64,000 bases of DNA from Bacillus sp. AFS015802 (GCF_002561455.1 NZ_NTUP01000020.1:1-64000); one strand, 5' to 3'. Counted from the first letter of the stretch, positions 52,593 to 61,133 are shown. Made by a program: numbers and translations. Notes: generated by a model from the letters alone, not told the origin.

Positions 52593-52715
52593 CTAACAGA
52601 AGCTTGCTCCAACGATAATCAAGAGAATGAAAAGCACAACGATCAATACGAAAGTTGAGCCGTAACCGCCTCCGTATCCATAACCACATCCACCGTAACC
52701 ATATCCATAAGGCAT
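52593..52715 (-). CDS. YjcZ-family sporulation mini-protein
   Basis: 40 aa, too short for routine gene calling. It has a Gly/Tyr-rich head ([20 protein letters not shown]) followed by one hydrophobic membrane helix ([18 protein letters not shown]) and a final Cys. This is the signature of the YjcZ-type sporulation protein family found in many Bacillus species. AGAGGTGATAC is the ribosome site and a terminator follows. It is probably located in a forespore or spore membrane. Confidence 0.9.
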   Translation of the reverse strand: MPYGYGYGGCGYGYGGGYGSTFVLIVVLFILLIIVGASFC

Positions 52716-52795
52716 TTTAGTATCACCTCTCTTTTACCTCTAGTCTCTTATAACATATGTAGAAAGAGAGGAGAATGTATGGGCTTTTGGATAAT

Positions 52796-53488
52796 TTATT
52801 GTGTGTTTGTCCAATCATACAGGTCGAAGGTCAAGTTTCCTTCAGAATCTAATTGAGCAAGAAAAATGGAATCCACCTTCAGTTTCCTTTTCGACAGTTC
52901 TTTAACTAACCACGGGAGGGGAAAACCTACTTCCGACAGGGCTTTTTGATCAACTTTCCCATCTGTTATGACGGCCTGTGGAGGGGAAGACTTTTGTAAT
53001 AGATCAAATACATCTTCCCGAACAAGCGGTTGTTTTTCTTTTTTCAGCATGACACTAAGGTCCCCATTGGTGTCCAGTGATGCGAATTCTACATCGGCTG
53101 CACGGAACACATCCTTTTTACGCAATTGTTCCAACAGTTCATCAACGGAATATTTTTCTTTTTTCAATGCTTTTTCATCAATATCTCCATTCTTGATGAA
53201 GACCGTCGGCTTTCCTTCTGCAAATCTTCTAAAGCGTATACTCTTCAGTGATAAGAATGAAAACAACAGGGGAAACGCAAACCATAATAAAATACTCATC
53301 AGCCCTTCACTTAGGGGTAAGTTCAAGTCCATTGATAGAGTTCCCGCAATGCTTCCCACCGTGATTCCGGTGATATATTCGAAAAAAGATAATTTCGACA
53401 GCTGTTTCTTCCCTAATAATTTGGTGATGGCAAACAGGGAAAGCAGGATAAATATACTTCTGAGTGCCACCTGTAAGTATTCAGGCAT
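52796..53488 (-). CDS. DUF421 (YetF-family) protein of the spoVA2-like operon
   Basis: 230 aa. Three N-terminal helices (MPEYLQVALRSIFILLSLFAITKLLGK and following) and a cytoplasmic YetF domain: FRRFAEGKPTVFIKNGDIDEKALKK and LRKKDVFRAADVEFASLDTNGDLSVM. It is the last gene of the SpoVA unit, 15 nt after spoVAEb. In spoVA2-type operons a DUF421 protein is a regular member and affects germination rate and wet-heat resistance. Confidence 0.9.
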   Translation of the reverse strand: MPEYLQVALRSIFILLSLFAITKLLGKKQLSKLSFFEYITGITVGSIAGTLSMDLNLPLSEGLMSILLWFAFPLLFSFLSLKSIRFRRFAEGKPTVFIKNGDIDEKALKKEKYSVDELLEQLRKKDVFRAADVEFASLDTNGDLSVMLKKEKQPLVREDVFDLLQKSSPPQAVITDGKVDQKALSEVGFPLPWLVKELSKRKLKVDSIFLAQLDSEGNLTFDLYDWTNTQ

Positions 53489-53503
53489 CTATTTTCACCT
53501 CTA

Positions 53504-53860
53504 TCATCCCTTTGGTTTAAAGAGCAGCGCTCCAATAAAGCCGAATATGATAGCAGAAGAGATTCCGGAGCTTGTCACTTCGAACATACCCGTCAGCACC
53601 CCGACCAATCCATGTTCGCCCGCTTCCTGCATGGCTCCGTTTACTAGTGCGTTCCCAAAGCTTGTAATGGGTATGGTCGCTCCGGCACCCGCAAAGTCGA
53701 TGAGAGGCTCGTATAAGCCGAACCCGGAAAGGACGGCGCCTGAAACAACCAGCAGGCTTAAGGTGTGGGCCGGTGTTAATTTCGCCACATCAAACAGTAA
53801 TTGTCCGATTACACAGATGATACCGCCTATCGTAAAGGCCCAAAAAAACATCGCTAACAC
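53504..53860 (-). CDS. spoVAE: Stage V sporulation protein AE (SpoVAEb)
   Basis: 118-aa four-helix membrane protein, close to B. subtilis SpoVAEb. GFGLYEPLIDFAGAGATIPITSFGNALVNGAM is the family core, a motif shared with SpoVAC. It is part of the SpoVA channel that moves Ca-dipicolinate into the forespore and releases it at germination. It lies between spoVAD (20 nt) and the DUF421 gene (15 nt) in one operon. Confidence 0.93.
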   Translation of the reverse strand: MLAMFFWAFTIGGIICVIGQLLFDVAKLTPAHTLSLLVVSGAVLSGFGLYEPLIDFAGAGATIPITSFGNALVNGAMQEAGEHGLVGVLTGMFEVTSSGISSAIIFGFIGALLFKPKG

Positions 53861-53880
53861 TCAATTTCCTCCTTTCATCC

Positions 53881-54897
53881 CTACATATATTCAATCGACA
53901 CCGCATGAGCAATACAAGGAATTGATTCACCTTGTTGAAATGTCAGGGGTGATAACAGCGCTCCTGTCGCTATGACTAAGATGCGTTTATAGGTTCCTTT
54001 TTTCATTTCATTCAATAGATGCCCATATAATACGGTCGCTGAACACCCAGGTCCACTTGCCCCTGATTGCACCGGCTGATTTTCACCGTAAATCAGCATC
54101 CCGCAGTCTTTAAATTGCTGATCATTGAGTGTATATCCTTTTTGCTTCAGCATTTCAACTGCCGTCTGTCTTCCGATCCTTGCGAGGTCTCCAGTAATAA
54201 TGAGATCGTAGTACGAAGGATCCCTATCCAGATCCTGAAAATGACCAGTGATGGTATCAACGGCCGCCGGGGCCATGGCACCACCCATATTAAATGGGTC
54301 CTTCAATCCCATATCCATCACCTTCCCGATCGTTGCAGACGTCACTCTCGGAGTCGGCATTGTGACTGATGCCCCCTCCCCAATTACAGCGTAACCTGCC
54401 CCAGTTACCGTCCATTGAGCGGTTGGAGGTTTCTGGCCGCCATATTCAGTAGGATAGCGGAACTGTTTCTCGGTTGCGGAGTTATGACTGGAGGCCCCCG
54501 TAACGACATGATGAGCGCCATGGTAGTTGACTAAAAATGCTGAAAGAGCGAGGCCTTCCATTGATGTCGAACAGGCTCCGAATAATCCGAAGTATGGAAT
54601 TCCATTGGTTCTTGCAGCGAAGCTTGAAGGGGTAATTTGGTTGATCAGGTCCCCTGTTAAGAAAAATTGAATATCACTTTTTTGAAGTGATTGTTTTTCC
54701 AATGCAATCTGAACGGCATCCTCAATGAGGGTGCGATTGGCTTTTTCATACGTATCCTGCCCCATCCATACATCATCGTAAAACTGATCGAAGTCAGAGG
54801 TGAGGTTTCCTTTTTTTTCAAAAGGTCCACCCACCACACCGGTTGAAAGAATGGCCGGGTTGGTAGGAAACACCCATGATCGTTTGCCCTGGAGCAT
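53881..54897 (-). CDS. spoVAD: Stage V sporulation protein AD
   Basis: 338 aa, the same length as B. subtilis SpoVAD. Thiolase/KAS-III-like fold protein that binds dipicolinic acid at the outer face of the spore inner membrane and gates the SpoVA channel. GACSTSMEGLALSAFLV, GASSHNSATEKQFRYPTEYGGQKPP and DPFNMGGAMAPAA are family motifs. Its ATG overlaps the spoVAC stop codon by 1 nt (TAATG). Confidence 0.95.
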   Translation of the reverse strand: MLQGKRSWVFPTNPAILSTGVVGGPFEKKGNLTSDFDQFYDDVWMGQDTYEKANRTLIEDAVQIALEKQSLQKSDIQFFLTGDLINQITPSSFAARTNGIPYFGLFGACSTSMEGLALSAFLVNYHGAHHVVTGASSHNSATEKQFRYPTEYGGQKPPTAQWTVTGAGYAVIGEGASVTMPTPRVTSATIGKVMDMGLKDPFNMGGAMAPAAVDTITGHFQDLDRDPSYYDLIITGDLARIGRQTAVEMLKQKGYTLNDQQFKDCGMLIYGENQPVQSGASGPGCSATVLYGHLLNEMKKGTYKRILVIATGALLSPLTFQQGESIPCIAHAVSIEYM

Positions 54898-55367
54898 TAG
54901 ATCACCCCCAATTGGATTAAAATGGTCTTGATTAGGGCAACGACAAAAGCGGAAAAGACCCCGAAGACGATGACAGAGCCCGCGAGTTTGAAAATATTCC
55001 CGCCAACACCAAGGACGAGACCTTCTGTTCTATGCTCAATGGCCGCAGAAATCACGGCGTTCCCAAAGCCGGTGACAGGGACGGCACTTCCCGCCCCGCC
55101 AAATTGGCCGATGCGGTCATACACCCCGAAGCCCGTCAGCAGCATAGCCAGAAAGACCATCGTGGCGACCGTCGGATTCCCTGCCGTCTGCTCCGTGAAG
55201 TTGAAATAATAAATATACATGTACGTGACCGCCTGTCCGACTAAACAGATGAAGCCTCCGACGAAGAACGCCTTGATGACATTTTTAAGTAAGGGACGCT
55301 TTGTTTCATATTGTTTTTCTAACTGCTCATACTTTTTCTGTTCGGGTGTTTTTGGTGTTTTCCCCAC
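54897..55367 (-). CDS. spoVAC: Stage V sporulation protein AC
   Basis: 156-aa membrane protein with four helices after a hydrophilic N-terminus (GKTPKTPEQKKYEQLEKQYE). GFGVYDRIGQFGGAGSAVPVTGFGNAVISAA is the SpoVAC core. In B. subtilis SpoVAC behaves as a mechanosensitive channel component for dipicolinate. It follows the YhcN/YlaJ lipoprotein gene by 12 nt. Confidence 0.95.
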   Translation of the reverse strand: MGKTPKTPEQKKYEQLEKQYETKRPLLKNVIKAFFVGGFICLVGQAVTYMYIYYFNFTEQTAGNPTVATMVFLAMLLTGFGVYDRIGQFGGAGSAVPVTGFGNAVISAAIEHRTEGLVLGVGGNIFKLAGSVIVFGVFSAFVVALIKTILIQLGVI

Positions 55368-55379
55368 GAAACATTCCTC

Positions 55380-55847
55380 CTACGTTTTTTCCTTTTGAAG
55401 CCTCACGATATCCTTGAACCTTGTTTCAGCATCTTTCTTGGATATCGACCCATTTTTCAGTTTTTCTTTTAAGCGGATGGTTTCGAGAAAGATTTTATAA
55501 TCACTGGATAATATAAAATCTTCTTTAGGATATTTATCTTCCAAGTAACGGTCCATTTTTTTTTCAATGCTTTTCATTTTGAATCGGTGCAGATGTTTCA
55601 CTTTGTACACAACGAGCGTTTCTTTTTTCCCTTGGATGACAGCTACATCGTAGAGCTCGTTCATTTTGGAGATTTCCCTTTTGATGGCATGCCCATAGCT
55701 GTCCGTCTCAGGGTTGTCGACTAATTCAATTGGGGGCGGATTGGTTTTCTTCATAAGTGCAATCTTGCTGTCGCTTCCATCTTCCTTATTTGCGCATCCG
55801 ACCAACACAAATAAAGCAAGCGGAATGATGATTCGGTTTTTGATCAT
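55380..55847 (-). CDS. YhcN/YlaJ-family sporulation lipoprotein
   Basis: 155 aa with signal peptide and lipobox (LFVLVGCANKEDG, Cys near 18), then a YhcN/YlaJ-type domain (AIKREISKMNELYDVAVIQGKKETLVVYKVKHLHRF). Such lipoproteins are typical first or second genes of spoVA2-type operons and sit on the spore inner membrane. First gene of the five-gene unit. AGAGGGATATAGC precedes the ATG. Confidence 0.85.
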   Translation of the reverse strand: MIKNRIIIPLALFVLVGCANKEDGSDSKIALMKKTNPPPIELVDNPETDSYGHAIKREISKMNELYDVAVIQGKKETLVVYKVKHLHRFKMKSIEKKMDRYLEDKYPKEDFILSSDYKIFLETIRLKEKLKNGSISKKDAETRFKDIVRLQKEKT

Positions 55848-55885
55848 GCTATATCCCTCTTTTACTTGTACTCACCCTTTATTTT

Positions 55886-55937
55886 TTTCATAAAGTCATT
55901 TTTTATGAAAAAAAGACTGCCCAATTTGAGCAGTCTT
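55886..55937 (-). terminator. Terminator and palindrome upstream of the spoVA2-like operon
   Basis: AAGACTGC (55913-55920) with GCAGTCTT (55930-55937) is a terminator for the 30-aa gene. Next to it TTTCATAAA (55886-55894) and TTTATGAAA (55902-55910) form a perfect 9-bp inverted repeat that may be an operator for the operon. Confidence 0.65.
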
Positions 55938-56028
55938 AGCTTTTTTTCACTTTCGATCCACAACCGCATCCCTTTTTCTTGGTGGATGAGTTTCCTTGTT
56001 TCTTTGTATTTGTAGAGGTTTTCTTCAC
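55936..56028 (-). CDS. Very small basic Cys-containing protein, 30 aa
   Basis: Starts at GTG with AAAGGAGGAAAT upstream: MKKTSTNTKKQGNSSTKKKG, then a short C-terminus containing CGCG. It is Lys/Ser/Thr-rich with one Cys-Gly-Cys. The stop codon overlaps its terminator. It lies between the DUF1360 gene and the spoVA2-like unit and could be a minor spore protein. The expression signals are strong; the family is unknown. Confidence 0.55.
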   Translation of the reverse strand: MKKTSTNTKKQGNSSTKKKGCGCGSKVKKS

Positions 56029-56109
56029 TATTTATTTCCTCCTTTTTCCTTATTCCCTTTTTAGTATATGTGAAGAAATCCAAGCTTGTTTCCACTAATT
56101 ACCTAAGTA

Positions 56110-56466
56110 TCAGTCAGTTTTCAAACTTTGGACTACAGCTTCCAAGATAGCGGCAATTCCTGCGACAGCCAAAAGAGTGATGAAAGGAATGAAATAAAGC
56201 GGGAAAAAGAAGTATCCTCCATACAGGAAGATCGATACCCATATACCCGTACACCAATAACAGGACAACAACTCACCGATAAACCCCGTCAGCCCACCCT
56301 TTTTAGGAGTGATATAGACCGCTTCCTCGCCATTCTCTTCCACCTCTATCGATTCATCAAAAAATGGGGCTCTTAAAAATTCAGTGATCTTGTCAAAGAC
56401 AATGAGATGGGTTAATCGAAATATGGCTAACCCAAGGGCGAGCAGTTCAACGAAAGTTAGCTGCAA
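56110..56466 (-). CDS. DUF1360 membrane protein (YjcA-like)
   Basis: 118 aa from the TTG at 56466, 7 nt after AAGGGAGT; the longer frame from 56514 lacks a ribosome site. LGLAIFRLTHLIVFDKITEFLRAPFF and LLSCYWCTGIWVSIFLY are the DUF1360 hallmarks, with two or three helices. Its place beside cotY/Z matches B. subtilis yjcA, a sporulation gene of the same region; I infer it is the orthologue. The function is unknown. Confidence 0.82.
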   Translation of the reverse strand: MQLTFVELLALGLAIFRLTHLIVFDKITEFLRAPFFDESIEVEENGEEAVYITPKKGGLTGFIGELLSCYWCTGIWVSIFLYGGYFFFPLYFIPFITLLAVAGIAAILEAVVQSLKTD

Positions 56467-56600
56467 TGGAAAGACTCCCTTCATTTCGCAAATTATACAA
56501 GCCCAAATTTCCAAAAGAGGGCAGATGTCCGTTACCTAAATACCCACTAGACAATATGTTAGTAATGTAAATGAAATTCATTTTAAGGAGGAACTTCTAT

Positions 56601-57086
56601 ATGGGTTGCGGAAGAGATAAAGACAATAGTTCAAAAAATCGTGGTTGCGTATGTCAAGCCGTCCGTGCTATTAAAGATATCCAAGACGAAGCAAACCAAG
56701 AGTGTAACGATTGTAGACACGATTGTTTCCTAGAGCCACTGGGTGCAATGGTGAGTCCTGCTGACCGTTTAAACACTCGTATCTTCAAGTTATATCTAAA
56801 AAACGGTGATACATTCAAAGCACACATCAAAGGATGCCCTTGGAAATCACCATTTTTCCGGGTAAAAGAAGTGTTCGATAACTGCTGTGCGACTCTTCAA
56901 GTATTAAAGCCTGACTATGCTGATAGTACCGGTTCTGGTTCACGATCAGGATCCGGGTCTGAAATGGAGACTATGGGCAATAACACTGAATGGGTTTTAA
57001 CTGGAGAATGTATCACGGTCGACCTGGATTGCTTCTGTGCGATTCAATGTATCAAAGACGTATTCGTCGAATTAGAATGTGAATAA
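56601..57086 (+). CDS. Spore coat protein, CotY/CotZ/ExsY family
   Basis: 161 aa from the ATG at 56601 (TTAAGGAGG upstream). Cys-rich: CVCQAVRAIKDIQDEANQ and CNDCRHDC near the N-terminus, then GCPWKSPFFRVKEVFDNCCATLQVL and a C-terminal ECITVDLDCFCAIQC. These Cys-rich proteins crosslink into the outer crust or exosporium basal layer of the spore. A Ser/Gly linker (about 110-125) is unusual in being so regular. It is divergent from the DUF1360 gene and convergent with cotO. Confidence 0.92.
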   Translation: MGCGRDKDNSSKNRGCVCQAVRAIKDIQDEANQECNDCRHDCFLEPLGAMVSPADRLNTRIFKLYLKNGDTFKAHIKGCPWKSPFFRVKEVFDNCCATLQVLKPDYADSTGSGSRSGSGSEMETMGNNTEWVLTGECITVDLDCFCAIQCIKDVFVELECE

Positions 57087-57100
57087 TCCGTTATTCAGCT

Positions 57101-57136
57101 GAAAGAAGCCAGCCGGGAATCCCGCCTGGCTCTTTT
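57101..57136. terminator. Bidirectional terminator between the cotY/Z-type gene and cotO
   Basis: AGCCAGCCGGGA and TCCCGCCTGGCT form a stem followed by CTTTTTTT on the plus strand. Confidence 0.88.
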
Positions 57137-57137
57137 T

Positions 57138-57665
57138 TTATTGCAGGCCGATCATCTTGATGGATGTCAATTCGTTCTTCCTCATTTTCACTTCTTCCCC
57201 TTGAAAGCTTTTAACGGTGATTTCATCACCATCATCTTCCAGAATGATACCTTTCACTGACAATATACCATTTGAAAACTCACACGGAAAAGGTACTTTG
57301 CCGTAAATACTCGCTGAGATATAGTCTAGTTTCTCGTCTATTGTCAGGTCCCGGAATGGCTTTAATTTTCTGAAGGCAGAAGTGGCCGCTTTCCGTTCAG
57401 CAGGCTCAGGACTTGGTTGTGCCGGAGTATCCTTCACAGGATTTTCCTGAAGCATGGAATACTCCTCTTCATAATATTTATCTTCCTGTTTCTCTTTTTT
57501 AGATGATTCCGGGGCGGATATAGGATGATTGTCTTTCATTCCTGGTTGGGGCTGCGGCTTCTTGGTTGAGCGGTAGGTCACTTGCATATTCCCTTTGACC
57601 TCTTCTAATCTTGGCTGGTTTATATATAGCAAAGGTTTCTTCCCCGCTTTTGGCTCTTTTCTCAC
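57138..57665 (-). CDS. cotO: Spore coat protein CotO
   Basis: 175 aa from the GTG at 57665 (TTAGGAGGTGTCACA upstream). The N-terminus (KPLLYINQPRLEE), a long Lys/Glu/Pro/Gln-rich middle, and the C-terminal KLKPFRDLTIDEKLDYISASIYGKVPFPCEF followed by GIILEDDGDEITVKS match the CotO family. In B. subtilis CotO (YjbX) is needed for correct outer coat assembly and lies next to fabI and cotZ, as here. Confidence 0.85.
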   Translation of the reverse strand: MRKEPKAGKKPLLYINQPRLEEVKGNMQVTYRSTKKPQPQPGMKDNHPISAPESSKKEKQEDKYYEEEYSMLQENPVKDTPAQPSPEPAERKAATSAFRKLKPFRDLTIDEKLDYISASIYGKVPFPCEFSNGILSVKGIILEDDGDEITVKSFQGEEVKMRKNELTSIKMIGLQ

Positions 57666-57762
57666 TGTGACACCTCCTAATTGTTCTCCACTTTTATATG
57701 TATGCAAAAAGCGCCCAGGGGTTTCATTTTTATGAAAACTTTACGATTCCCGGTGATGAACA

Positions 57763-57801
57763 CAAAAAAAAACGGCTCCGGGAATGGTATCCCGAAGCCG
57801 T
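57763..57801 (-). terminator. Terminator after fabI
   Basis: ACGGCTCCGGGA (57772-57783) and TCCCGAAGCCGT (57790-57801) form a 12-bp stem with one mismatch; a long U-tract follows on the minus strand. Confidence 0.92.
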
Positions 57802-57812
57802 AGCGCGTTGAA

Positions 57813-58589
57813 TTATCCCAACACGTGATAACCTGAATCTACATGAAGGTTCTCTCCTGTGATCCCTCTTGAGTAATCACTGAAAAGGAATACCGCCGTA
57901 TCACCAACCTCTTCTTGTGTTGTATTGCGGCGCAGTGGAGCACGCTCTTCGATTTCTTTCAGAATGCTGTTGAAGTCCCCTACACCTTTCGCGGACAGGG
58001 TACGAATCGGACCTGCAGAAATGGCATTCACACGGATGCCATGCTTCCCAAGGTCGCTCGCAAGATATTTCACACTCGCTTCAAGGGAAGCTTTGGCCAC
58101 ACCCATCACGTTATAGTTCTGCATGACTCTCTCTCCACCGAGGTATGTCATGCTAACGATGCTTCCGCCTTCTGTCATTAGATCCTTGGCTACCTTCGCA
58201 ACCGCAGTCAATGAGTAGGAGCTGATATTGTGAGCAAGCAGGAAACCGTCCCGAGTCGTATTCATATAATCGCCTGCCAGCTCTTCCTTGTTGGCAAACG
58301 CGATACAATGAGCCAGTCCATGAATGACACCGACTTCTTCCTTGATTGCTGTGAAGCATTTTTCAATGTCTTCATCACTTGTTACATCACATGGCAGAAC
58401 GAGTGAATCTTCTCCGCCCTCCAGTGTTCCGGCAAGATCCCTGACACCTTTTTCAAAACGCTCACCTGCATATGTAAAAATCAACCGTGCACCGGATTGA
58501 TGCAAAGAACGTGCAATCCCCCACGCGATACTGCGCTTATTCGCAACTCCCATCACGACATATGTTTTACCTTTTAATGAAAGAGTCAT
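57813..58589 (-). CDS. fabI: Enoyl-[acyl-carrier-protein] reductase FabI
   Basis: 258-aa NADH/NADPH-dependent enzyme that performs the last reduction of each fatty acid elongation round. GVANKRSIAWGIARSLHQSGA is the FabI cofactor motif. The Tyr-x6-Lys catalytic pair lies in NYNVMGVAKA, and the first active-site Tyr in MTYLGGERV. ISAGPIRTLSAKG is also typical. TTAGGAGG precedes the ATG. It is adjacent to cotO as in B. subtilis (yjbW). Fatty acid genes with DNA-binding FapR sites often show a palindrome upstream; none is obvious here. Confidence 0.95.
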   Translation of the reverse strand: MTLSLKGKTYVVMGVANKRSIAWGIARSLHQSGARLIFTYAGERFEKGVRDLAGTLEGGEDSLVLPCDVTSDEDIEKCFTAIKEEVGVIHGLAHCIAFANKEELAGDYMNTTRDGFLLAHNISSYSLTAVAKVAKDLMTEGGSIVSMTYLGGERVMQNYNVMGVAKASLEASVKYLASDLGKHGIRVNAISAGPIRTLSAKGVGDFNSILKEIEERAPLRRNTTQEEVGDTAVFLFSDYSRGITGENLHVDSGYHVLG

Positions 58590-58669
58590 TATTATCCTCC
58601 TAATTAATACATGTTATTAGTACCTACTACTAATTCTACCGCAATCGACTGTAAAAGAAAAGAAGATTC

Positions 58670-59155
58670 CTACCCAATTCTCTTTTTAACATCTGCAATT
58701 TGCAGTAAATGCCTTTGTTCATGCTTCCCGAGCAGCTCAAGCACCTGCCAGATCGGCATCTCCCCAAAGCGGTGATGATGCATGGATTGCCGGTCCAATC
58801 CATCTTCTGTGTATTCCTCAAGAAATTGTGTCGTAAGGGAACGGGACTCATCAAGGGCTTTCATCAACTCTTCCCTGGTTTTTGGATCAGAAGAGGGCTC
58901 GATGGGTGCTTTTAGTTTTTGGGCTGGATCATCGAATACGGACAAATCGACGTCAGTTCCGCTTCCCCCCGACTGGTTTTCGGCCGATTCAAGGGCAAGG
59001 GTCAAAAAGCGGGTTTCCGCACCTGCGAGATGAAGGACGATTTGCGCGATGCTCCATTCCTGTGGTGAAGGTTTTTGGTTCAGTTTTTCAAATGATAAAC
59101 CCTCGAGACTTTCCTTTACCTTTTCCCTGATCTCCACTATTTTCGTTTCCCACAT
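58670..59155 (-). CDS. DinB-family protein
   Basis: 161 aa, four-helix bundle. A metal-binding His triad is likely from QIVLHLAGAE (about 43), and GKHEQRHLLQIADVKKR (two His near 145 and 149). DinB/YfiT-like proteins include thiol S-transferases using bacillithiol. The reaction here is not known. AGGAGGGAATG precedes the ATG. It is monocistronic, between fabI and the antiporter gene. Confidence 0.88.
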   Translation of the reverse strand: MWETKIVEIREKVKESLEGLSFEKLNQKPSPQEWSIAQIVLHLAGAETRFLTLALESAENQSGGSGTDVDLSVFDDPAQKLKAPIEPSSDPKTREELMKALDESRSLTTQFLEEYTEDGLDRQSMHHHRFGEMPIWQVLELLGKHEQRHLLQIADVKKRIG

Positions 59156-59221
59156 TTACATTCCCTCCTGAATTTTTTATTTTATAGTATCTATTAAGTG
59201 ATGAGAGTGAAAACTCCTCTT

Positions 59222-59259
59222 TAAAATAAAACTTCCCAAGAAAAAGTTTTCTCGGGAAG
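59222..59259 (-). terminator. Terminator after the CPA2 antiporter gene
   Basis: CTTCCC-AAGAAAA and TTTTCT-CGGGAAG arms with a U-rich tail on the minus strand. Confidence 0.85.
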
Positions 59260-59270
59260 CAGGGTTCATG

Positions 59271-61133
59271 TTAGCAGTATTCACAGAATTCGAGTTCTCG
59301 TTTGAGTTCGTCCACGTATTCTTTTGAGCCTGTGACGATCAGGCGGTCATTCATGTGAAGCTCTGTATCCCCATGGGGAACGATGGAATCTTTCCCCCTG
59401 AAGATCCTGACAAAGATGACATCACCCGTGAACGGGAATTTCCGGAGAGTCATGCCTTCAAACTGGCTGTTCAGCATTCGGATCTCATATAGGGATGTTT
59501 CCTGATTCGTCAGGATGCTCATAACGGACGGTGACTCGATGAGCGCACGTAATAAAGCTTTCGTTGATAAGAACACAGAGTATACCTCGATATCCTGTTC
59601 ACGCAGGCTCTCATGCAGATCAGGGCTTTCCACCCTTACGATCACACGACCTACACCATACTCTTTTGCCGTGACTGCGAGTGTGGCATTCACTTCTTCA
59701 TCACCTGTGGAGATCACAATGATATCCGACTCAAAGATATTCTTGTCTTCGAGTGTACTCAGTTCATAATCATCGATCTCATTGATCGTGAACAGGGAAT
59801 CCGTGATGCTCCGATCTGATTTATCCTGCTTGGTATGATAAAGCACAGGTTCATATAAGGAGGATTGAAGTTCCCTGGAAACCGGCATGGTTAATTGATT
59901 TGCACCCAGGAACGTGATTTTCAGCTTCTTCTCTTTTGCACTTTCCCTTGGGAAAAGCTTTTTGAAGATGATCGGTGTAATGATACAGGTAATCACGGCA
60001 ACCAAAATGAGTGTACCACTCATTTGAGGTGTAATAATTTCGATTCTTTCTGCGATTTTTGCAGCAGCAATCACCAAGGATAATGTTGATGTAAGTAAAA
60101 ATGCTGAGGCAATCGTTGTTTTCGTATCATACCAGTATCTCAGTAAGTATACGGGTATGATTTTGGAAACCAGGAATGCCAGAACCAAAAACGGAATGAG
60201 TAAGAGCATCTTCTTGTCACTAAGTAGTGACCCAAGATCCAGCTCCACCCCGATCATCACGAAGAAAATCGGGATGAGAAATCCATATCCAAATGAATCA
60301 AGCTTGTGGACCATTTCCTGATTTGGGGCAAGCAAGGATACAAGCACACCAGCCAGGAACGCCCCCAGGATGTTTTCCGCTCCCACCGTTTCAGATACTG
60401 CCACAAGCAGCATGATCAGTGTAAAGACAGCACGGGTGCCGATTTGGACGGTCCCCGTCGATAAACTTTTGATGAACGGATTGTTCTTTAATCTCTTTGC
60501 CAGGAAGTACAGCATCAGCCCGACCCCGAACAGGATCAGAAGGAGCCACATATTTCCGTGCCCTTCCCCGTAAAGAGACACGAACACAGCAAGCAGGATC
60601 ATAGTCACAAGGTCTGCAATGACCGCTACGAGCAATATGATCTGCCCGATGGCACTCTTCATGATATGGGCTTCCTTTAGGGTAGGGACCACGACACCAA
60701 GGGAGATTGTCGAAATGATCAATGTCATCAAGAATGCATTATCTATGAGTCCAAATAAGACAAATAAATAAGAAAGCCCGAGTGATACAAAGAAAATACC
60801 GATAAAAATGATAATGGCCAATTTCAAACGATTCGGTTCTTCTTTCCCACTTGGCAAAATCTCTTTTTTCTTTTTCCCGCCTGAAAAAGCAGTGAAATCA
60901 ATTTCAAGACCGCTTAAGAACATGAGGAAAATAAACCCCAGGGTAGACAATGTCTCAAGCCACATGTCCTGATGAACGAGATTAAACCCGCTCTTTCCTA
61001 TAACCAATCCCATTATAATTTCCGCGATGACGACCGGGATAAAATTCAATTTGAACCGATGCAGCAATATGGGAGTTAAAAAAGCTACAAGAATTACAAT
61101 GACAAGCGATGCAACGGATGCATGTTGTTCCAT
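59271..61133 (-). CDS. yjbQ: CPA2 monovalent cation:proton antiporter with RCK domains (YjbQ-like)
   Basis: 620 aa, near the 614 of B. subtilis YjbQ. Twelve or so helices (1-390) carry the CPA2 motifs GLVIGKSGFNLV, SLGVVVPTLKEAHIM and GAENILGAFLAGVLVSLL. A TrkA-N-like Rossmann domain (about 400-530) and a TrkA-C domain (about 535-615, with VTGSKEYVDELKREL at the end) follow. It exchanges K+ or Na+ for H+; the RCK part would bind nucleotide or c-di-AMP. Lies 21 nt after mgtE on the same strand, so the two are likely cotranscribed. The order yjbO-prpE-(mgtE)-yjbQ resembles B. subtilis. Confidence 0.92.
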   Translation of the reverse strand: MEQHASVASLVIVILVAFLTPILLHRFKLNFIPVVIAEIIMGLVIGKSGFNLVHQDMWLETLSTLGFIFLMFLSGLEIDFTAFSGGKKKKEILPSGKEEPNRLKLAIIIFIGIFFVSLGLSYLFVLFGLIDNAFLMTLIISTISLGVVVPTLKEAHIMKSAIGQIILLVAVIADLVTMILLAVFVSLYGEGHGNMWLLLILFGVGLMLYFLAKRLKNNPFIKSLSTGTVQIGTRAVFTLIMLLVAVSETVGAENILGAFLAGVLVSLLAPNQEMVHKLDSFGYGFLIPIFFVMIGVELDLGSLLSDKKMLLLIPFLVLAFLVSKIIPVYLLRYWYDTKTTIASAFLLTSTLSLVIAAAKIAERIEIITPQMSGTLILVAVITCIITPIIFKKLFPRESAKEKKLKITFLGANQLTMPVSRELQSSLYEPVLYHTKQDKSDRSITDSLFTINEIDDYELSTLEDKNIFESDIIVISTGDEEVNATLAVTAKEYGVGRVIVRVESPDLHESLREQDIEVYSVFLSTKALLRALIESPSVMSILTNQETSLYEIRMLNSQFEGMTLRKFPFTGDVIFVRIFRGKDSIVPHGDTELHMNDRLIVTGSKEYVDELKRELEFCEYC

